Made by a program: the position numbers and the translations under genes | Assembly: GCA_029882535.1 (NCBI GenBank) | Contig: JAOUKM010000008.1 | Location: 1 to 56,781, forward strand | Direction of reading: 5' to 3' | Length of the DNA: 56,781 bases | Source: Candidatus Bathyarchaeota archaeon | Lineage (GTDB): Archaea; Thermoproteota; Bathyarchaeia; Bathyarchaeales; SOJC01 | The notes under the pieces: generated by a model | The model's input: the letters and a program-made list of their open reading frames with translations, nothing else | Databases searched by the model: none | What the model was told of the DNA's origin: nothing | Shown: in pieces, positions 52,050 through 56,781 of the stretch | Numbering within the stretch: position 1 is the first letter of the stretch | Layout: each line of letters starts with the position of its first letter

Positions 52050-54113
52050 GTGATGAAGTTGAATTCACAGAAAACACTTAAAATCTGCATTGCAATAGTT
52101 CTCTTCTTAACATCAAGCATCCTGACCACACCCAAACTAGCGTTTTCCCAAAACGCATCCACTGATCAAACAAGCCTACAACCGTTGTCTGATGGTCTTC
52201 CTGTGCTATACGTCAGCCCAGAAAGCAACACTGGACAAATTAACGACTACTTTACCATCAACATCATTGTTGCAAATGTTACGGATCTTTACGCTGTTGA
52301 CATCCAATTTGCATGGGACCCCGCAATTCTAGAATACGTAAACCACACGGCGATGGTTCCAGTGGAAGACTTCCCCGGCGGCATCCTACATGAAGGAATA
52401 TTAGTTATGGACAAAGTCGACACGACAGCTAGCATGCCAGGCACAGAGGAAGGAACCATGTATTGGCTAGCATACGCGTCTATGGAGCCAGCACCAGTGT
52501 TCGACGGCACAGGAACAGCATTCAACATGACATTCAAAGTGATCAAAAGTGGCGGTTGTGCCTTGGAATTCACTAATCTCTCCTTAAAGGAACTTTCCGA
52601 CAAGCCCGGAAATCCAATTAACCACGAAAGATACGATGGCTATTTCGAGTCTGCTGGAACTCCAACCGCCCGTTTCAGCTGGTCGCCCACCGTGGGCGTC
52701 GTTAACGAACCAGTGACCTTCAACGCCTCTGAAAGCTCCGACCCAGAAGGCCCCATTGTAAATTACTTCTGGGACTTTGACGACGGAAACACGGCAGCAA
52801 CACCTAACCCTGTGATCAACCACAACTTCAACCATACAAAAGACAAAGAAATCTACTACGTTTCGCTCATCGTCGAGGACAACACTGGCATAAACAGCAG
52901 CAAAACGATAGCTGACCCTCCCCTCACCGTCGTCCAATTTAGAAACATAGGACTAACTAGGATTTCACTCTCGACATATCATACTCTTATTAACACAACC
53001 ATCTACGTTAATGTCACAATCAAGAACTACGGAATTGTTCCGGAGAACTTTACCCTGACAGCTTATTGCAACATTTCATCCACAGACTGGGCACTAATCA
53101 ACACAACCACCGTGGACGGCAACCCATACAACATGACTATCGCTCCAAGCGGTCTTCCAGGCTCTGAAGTGCCGCACTCCTTCGCTTGGAACACCACAAC
53201 ACTGCCAAACCCAGAAGCATACTACAAGGTGCAAGTCAATGTAACAGGAGTCCCATACGACGACGAAACTGACAACACCATTACTTCAAAACCAGTGCAT
53301 ATCACAGAAGATTTGATATACGATCTAACCATTGAAACACTAAGTTTCCGCGCCTCACATGGAGTACTAACATTTCCGCTTCCAATCATTCTGGGAGAAA
53401 AAGCAGAAATCACAACAACAGTTAAGAACCTCGGAACTGTTCCAGAAGAAGCTTTCAACGTGACTCTGTACATTAATGGTACTGCATTGAAACAATGGAT
53501 ATTAAGCGAAACATTGACATCTGGCGCTGTAAAAACTTTAACGTGGACTTGGGAGGAAATCTTAGAACGCGGGTATTACAACATAACCGCGAAAGTTACC
53601 GTTGCCATCGAAAATGTAACAGAAAACAATATTCTTCAAGACTTTCTACGTGTCATTGAAACTCCTCAACTAGAGATAATCTACACACCCGACACACCTG
53701 TGGTAAATGAAACTGTTACGTTAAATGCCTCAAGCAGCATTCATAGAGAACCTGGAGGTCAGATAACAGGATACGCTTGGGAAATATGGTCTCCCGACCA
53801 AATTCTTGATGTAGGATCCCCTATATCCGACCTCACTGGAGTCAGTGTATCCTACACCTTTAGACATTTGGGCAATTGGACAATAGTTTTGAAAGTAACC
53901 GACAACTTTGGCTATACATACGAAACAAGAAGAACCTTAACTTCAGATTACAGGTTGGATTTGGAAATACCTATTGAATTAGCTGAAGACGGTGGCGGCG
54001 GAGAGGGCATACCTATTGAATACATTGTGGTCATAATAGTAGTGGTCATCGTTATTATAGCAGCTTTGGTTATATTCTACCGTCGACGACAACAATCACC
54101 GGCAGCAGCTTAG
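52050..54113 (+). CDS. membrane-anchored cohesin/PKD/CARDB surface protein
   Basis: A 687-residue protein. The signal segment lies at about residues 10-34. A cohesin-like module spans about 50-200 (LYAVDIQFAWDPAILEYVNH, LAYASMEPAPVFDGTG). A PKD domain follows (about 203-295, NYFWDFDDGNTAATP), two CARDB-like domains (about 300-515), and a second PKD-like domain (about 520-630). A glycine stretch leads to one C-terminal helix (IVVIIVVVIVIIAALVIFY) and RRRQQ. It is fixed in the membrane with its domains outside. It could be the anchor onto which dockerin-bearing neighbours attach. N-glycosylation sites are very frequent. GTG 52050 or ATG 52053 starts it. Confidence 0.85.
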   Translation: MMKLNSQKTLKICIAIVLFLTSSILTTPKLAFSQNASTDQTSLQPLSDGLPVLYVSPESNTGQINDYFTINIIVANVTDLYAVDIQFAWDPAILEYVNHTAMVPVEDFPGGILHEGILVMDKVDTTASMPGTEEGTMYWLAYASMEPAPVFDGTGTAFNMTFKVIKSGGCALEFTNLSLKELSDKPGNPINHERYDGYFESAGTPTARFSWSPTVGVVNEPVTFNASESSDPEGPIVNYFWDFDDGNTAATPNPVINHNFNHTKDKEIYYVSLIVEDNTGINSSKTIADPPLTVVQFRNIGLTRISLSTYHTLINTTIYVNVTIKNYGIVPENFTLTAYCNISSTDWALINTTTVDGNPYNMTIAPSGLPGSEVPHSFAWNTTTLPNPEAYYKVQVNVTGVPYDDETDNTITSKPVHITEDLIYDLTIETLSFRASHGVLTFPLPIILGEKAEITTTVKNLGTVPEEAFNVTLYINGTALKQWILSETLTSGAVKTLTWTWEEILERGYYNITAKVTVAIENVTENNILQDFLRVIETPQLEIIYTPDTPVVNETVTLNASSSIHREPGGQITGYAWEIWSPDQILDVGSPISDLTGVSVSYTFRHLGNWTIVLKVTDNFGYTYETRRTLTSDYRLDLEIPIELAEDGGGGEGIPIEYIVVIIVVVIVIIAALVIFYRRRQQSPAAA

Positions 54114-54129
54114 CTGCTACCTCCTTTTT

Positions 54130-54978
54130 CTAAAATCTATTCATATACAAATTATCCCAAGTTTGAATTGGCGCACGCGGAAAAGCCTTCACAGACTTGC
54201 GTGTGCGTTTTCTGGTTTTACGCTTTTTGACTTTCTTCTGATTTAGGATGAACACGGCTGCAACCGAAATTAAAAGAAGAATTACAATTGTACTGGCAAT
54301 AAGCCAAGTAAAGTCTGCAGGCTCCGACTTTGATTCGGTCCACAATGTCGTCTCAACAATTTCAATGTCGGTTTTTATGTAAAGATACACGTCTGGGAGA
54401 AAAGGGACTTCTTCGAATGTAGCTGTTGATATCATGCCGCAAAGGATTCCGGTTTCTCTATCCCAAAAGGCTCCAATATAAATGGGGATGTAATACTCGC
54501 CTACAGGTTCATGTTTGGTAAAGGATGCGTATACCACATCTCTTGTTGTATTCGCAAACGGGTACTCTGTGCTCGAAGATATAATAGGTATATTTGCTGA
54601 CTCATCTCCTTCATATATCGCATCATCATCGTTGAGGCTACTCTGAATTATCCACATGCCCAATTCTTTATATCCAGTTATAATACTACCTTCGTGGTTT
54701 TCAGTCAATGTTGTTTCATCACTAAATGCCTTCTCAATTGAAAACTTGATTTGAGGAAAATGAAATTCTTCAACTCGGAGCGTCCATTTTGTATCGTTGA
54801 TGTTTCTAAAATCTTCGATAAGCCATTCGACATCCTCTTCTGTTGCGTTAGTAGTGTACCACGTATCAACTGAGTATACTGCCCAATCTCCTTCCCGGGG
54901 AACGCTCAAACATATGGAACAATACGACGTTTCAACGAATATAGTCGCCACAATTATGAAACATAAGATTGTTCGCAA
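54130..54978 (-). CDS. signal-anchored extracellular protein of unknown function
   Basis: A 282-residue protein with an N-terminal signal (LCFIIVATIFVETSYCS), an outer beta-rich region of about 200 residues, and one C-terminal helix (WLIASTIVILLLISVAAVFIL) followed by a very basic tail (KKVKKRKTRKRTRK). The outer part includes GDWAVYSVDTWYTT, similar in style to other archaeal surface proteins. No family was recognised. It is convergent with the 52050 gene with 16 bp between. Confidence 0.6.
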   Translation of the reverse strand: MRTILCFIIVATIFVETSYCSICLSVPREGDWAVYSVDTWYTTNATEEDVEWLIEDFRNINDTKWTLRVEEFHFPQIKFSIEKAFSDETTLTENHEGSIITGYKELGMWIIQSSLNDDDAIYEGDESANIPIISSSTEYPFANTTRDVVYASFTKHEPVGEYYIPIYIGAFWDRETGILCGMISTATFEEVPFLPDVYLYIKTDIEIVETTLWTESKSEPADFTWLIASTIVILLLISVAAVFILNQKKVKKRKTRKRTRKSVKAFPRAPIQTWDNLYMNRF

Positions 54979-55061
54979 GTCCTAAACCTCTAGTTTATAG
55001 TATATCCTATGACAAAACAAAAAAGTTATTTTATAACCTTTCTGAAATTGCCGAACAAAAA

Positions 55062-55430
55062 TTAGGAGTCTTTCTGTTTTCTTGGTTTCTTTTGCAATAA
55101 CTTTTCATATTCTTTAACCATGCTTTCAACTTCTGCCTTGAAAGGTTTCATTTCGGGTCCCGCGCCAAGTGGGTGGGAAGCTGACAAATATTTTATCTCA
55201 CTAAATCTGACCTTATAGTTTTTCCTCCTTTCATCGAGCCAAACAGCATATACAGAAAGGATTAGAGGTAGAATAAAAATTGTTATTGGATGCACAAGAA
55301 ATATCCACATTTGAAAGAAAAAATAAACTGCGTATAGCACTGGAACCCAGAACCAGAGAGTAGTTAAACAAGCCTTAATGATGAATAGAACTTCGGCTAA
55401 GGACTCCTTAAAGTTCTGCAATCTTTTCAA
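55062..55430 (-). CDS. small membrane protein with cytoplasmic helix
   Basis: A 122-residue protein with two to three hydrophobic segments (TTLWFWVPVLYAVYFFFQMW, ITIFILPLILSVYAVWL) and a charged helical tail (EVESMVKEYEKLLQKKPRK). No family was recognised. It has a GAG-type sequence near the start and stands alone, upstream of the 54130 gene on the same strand. The 200 bp before the next gene on the other strand hold nothing further I can support. Confidence 0.5.
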   Translation of the reverse strand: MKRLQNFKESLAEVLFIIKACLTTLWFWVPVLYAVYFFFQMWIFLVHPITIFILPLILSVYAVWLDERRKNYKVRFSEIKYLSASHPLGAGPEMKPFKAEVESMVKEYEKLLQKKPRKQKDS

Positions 55431-55645
55431 GAGAAATCCTCAGTTCAAATTAATTTGAATCTTCCGTGTATTTAACTTTTAACGTGTCTGGAAACATAAA
55501 CTAAACTACACAACCCTTCTTACTTTCATATATATTTGCTTTGATAACATTCACAAAGAGCGCAAAATGACCGCAAAGTTTTGTAAGAACTTAAGAAGCA
55601 GTTTTCCTAGTGATAATATGCTTAAACATTGATGGTACAGTTGCA

Positions 55646-56781
55646 ATGAAATCAAAAGAAGTTCTGGGTCTATTCTTTTCTGTTTTGTTAATTATGTTAC
55701 TCGCAATCAGTGTATTGCCCCTAAAAACATCTGGGCAAGAAAACCCACGAGTTCACAATCTAAGAACAGGCAAGAGTTATGAAGCAATACAAGAAGCCAT
55801 TGATGAATCGAAATCTGGGGACACTCTCTACGTAGGAATTGGGACATACCGAGAAAATGTTGTAGTGAACAAGACTATTTCACTTGTAGGAGAAAACAAA
55901 TCCAACACGATTATTGATGGAGCAGGTATCGGAAACGTGATTTATGTAACCGCAGATAACGTGGAAATAAGAGGCTTCACTATAGAAAACAGCGGATCGA
56001 TTCTTATATACGGTGGTGTGTATGCAGATCACTCAAGTGGCCATAAAATAATTGACAACATCATAAAGGACAACGAATATGGAATTTATCTCTCATATTC
56101 AAGCGAAAACTCTGTTTTGAATAATACCGTTCTAAATAACAGTTATGGGTTCGGTTCTCTCTATACCACTAATAACGTTTTTTCCAAAAATAATTTTTTG
56201 GATAACCACCAAGACGGAATCAAGCTTTACTATTCGACAAACAACGTTTTCTCAGAAAACAATGTGTCCTCACACACCAGATACGGGGCTTATTTATTAG
56301 CTTGCACCGGAAATGTGTTTTCAAATAATAGAGTTGTTGACAACTATCATGGGTTTTACGTAAGCGCTTCGACCAGCAACAAGTTCTTCGGAAACAGTGT
56401 TTTGAATAACAGTCGAGGTTTTTCCGTTGGTACCTCGCTAGATAGTACATTTTCAGGAAACAATATTTCCTCGAACAAAGATTATGGAGTCTGGCTTGTA
56501 ACTTCTAGAACCAATGTTTTCTCAAATAATTATTTAGTAGATAACGGCATTAGCCTCCGTCTCGCAACATCTGATAATAACCTCATTTATCACAACAACT
56601 TTATCAACACCATAACCAACACCACACAGCAACCAATCAGTATTGAATCACAAAATTCTTGGAACAATGGTATCGAAGGGAACTATTGGAGCAGTTATAA
56701 TGGGTCAGATAAGATCGAGAATGGAATCGGTGATACAGCATATATTATCAATGAAAACACCAACGACAGTTACCCTTAATG
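55646..56781 (+). CDS. NosD-like right-handed beta-helix surface protein (3' end likely shifted)
   Basis: A 377-residue protein from ATG 55646. A signal segment (GLFFSVLLIMLLAISVLP) is followed by the pectate-lyase/NosD beta-helix: YEAIQEAIDESKSGDTLYVG, then NGTIIDGAG-like start (NTIIDGAGIGNVIYV) and many repeats of N-x-F-S-N-N and N-N-V-F type. It ends EGNYWSSYNGSDK, GIGDTAYIIN and NTNDSYP, then a TAA at 56777-56779. In relatives the last motif continues YPLM. One extra T would give exactly TTA ATG, and the gene would run past the window. It is likely a secreted carbohydrate-related or surface-fibre protein. Confidence 0.8.

Noticed and set aside
42956-54113. A true cellulosome with glycoside hydrolases
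   Set aside because: No catalytic carbohydrate-active domain was found in any protein of the cluster, so only a cohesin/dockerin-like scaffold is claimed.

Overview
This looks like a stretch of archaeal chromosome, most likely from the Thermoproteota side and probably a Bathyarchaeia-type organism assembled from a metagenome. The domain call rests on archaeal versions of ribosomal proteins S30e, uL3, uL4 and uL23, the GatD/GatE amidotransferase, an EndA tRNA-splicing endonuclease, archaeal Elp3, ValRS and GlyRS, AT-rich TATA-like promoters, many 4-bp overlapping start/stop junctions and frequent TTG/GTG starts. The Bathyarchaeia assignment is inference from gene style (PEF-type C-terminal surface anchors, AOR with HycB-like ferredoxins, DUF3795 proteins). 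No tRNA, rRNA, CRISPR array or insertion sequence was seen.

Layout. Positions 1-21900 are mostly informational and core genes: inositol-phosphate synthase (cut by the window edge), an alkyltransferase-like protein, ValRS, the overlapping elp3-gatD-gatE operon, an amidohydrolase, a small S30e gene, a DUF362 protein, a divergent PadR regulator/ArsM arsenic methylation pair with a symmetric operator region, EndA with a PhoU-like protein, GlyRS, a PGI/PMI isomerase, and a run of SPOUT methyltransferase, presenilin-like protease, uL3, uL4 and uL23. Positions 22000-36300 hold accessory and membrane genes: flavodoxin, two DUF3795 proteins, a HAD hydrolase with a cation/proton antiporter, a TPP riboswitch controlling a thiT-RAD55-PurM-like operon, a GOLD-like membrane protein, metalloprotease-like proteins, a BchE-like radical SAM enzyme and YchF. 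Positions 36400-42150 are metabolic: a branched-polyamine synthase fused to a GNAT acetyltransferase plus AdoMet decarboxylase, a QueT-type transporter behind a structured leader, and an AOR operon with two ferredoxins. Positions 42300-56781 are a cell-surface region: four large secreted proteins with cohesin-like modules, two of the region's proteins carrying C-terminal dockerin-like repeats, plus anchored membrane proteins and a NosD-type beta-helix protein.

The most interesting points are (i) the cohesin/dockerin surface cluster, whose two largest members share a duplicated block of about 1.2 kb; (ii) the BpsA-GNAT fusion next to AdoMet decarboxylase, suggesting production and modification of branched polyamines; (iii) a candidate riboswitch before queT in which a loop can pair with the Shine-Dalgarno sequence; (iv) a TPP riboswitch whose closing helix contains the thiT start codon; (v) a PadR regulator with paired cysteines and two matching palindromes around one shared TATA element before arsM; and (vi) strong local keto/amino strand-composition patches that ignore gene direction. 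Several reading frames are broken by single bases or an in-frame stop (25189, 35404-35411, 56776, and possibly 4320-4375), which may be assembly errors or real decay.
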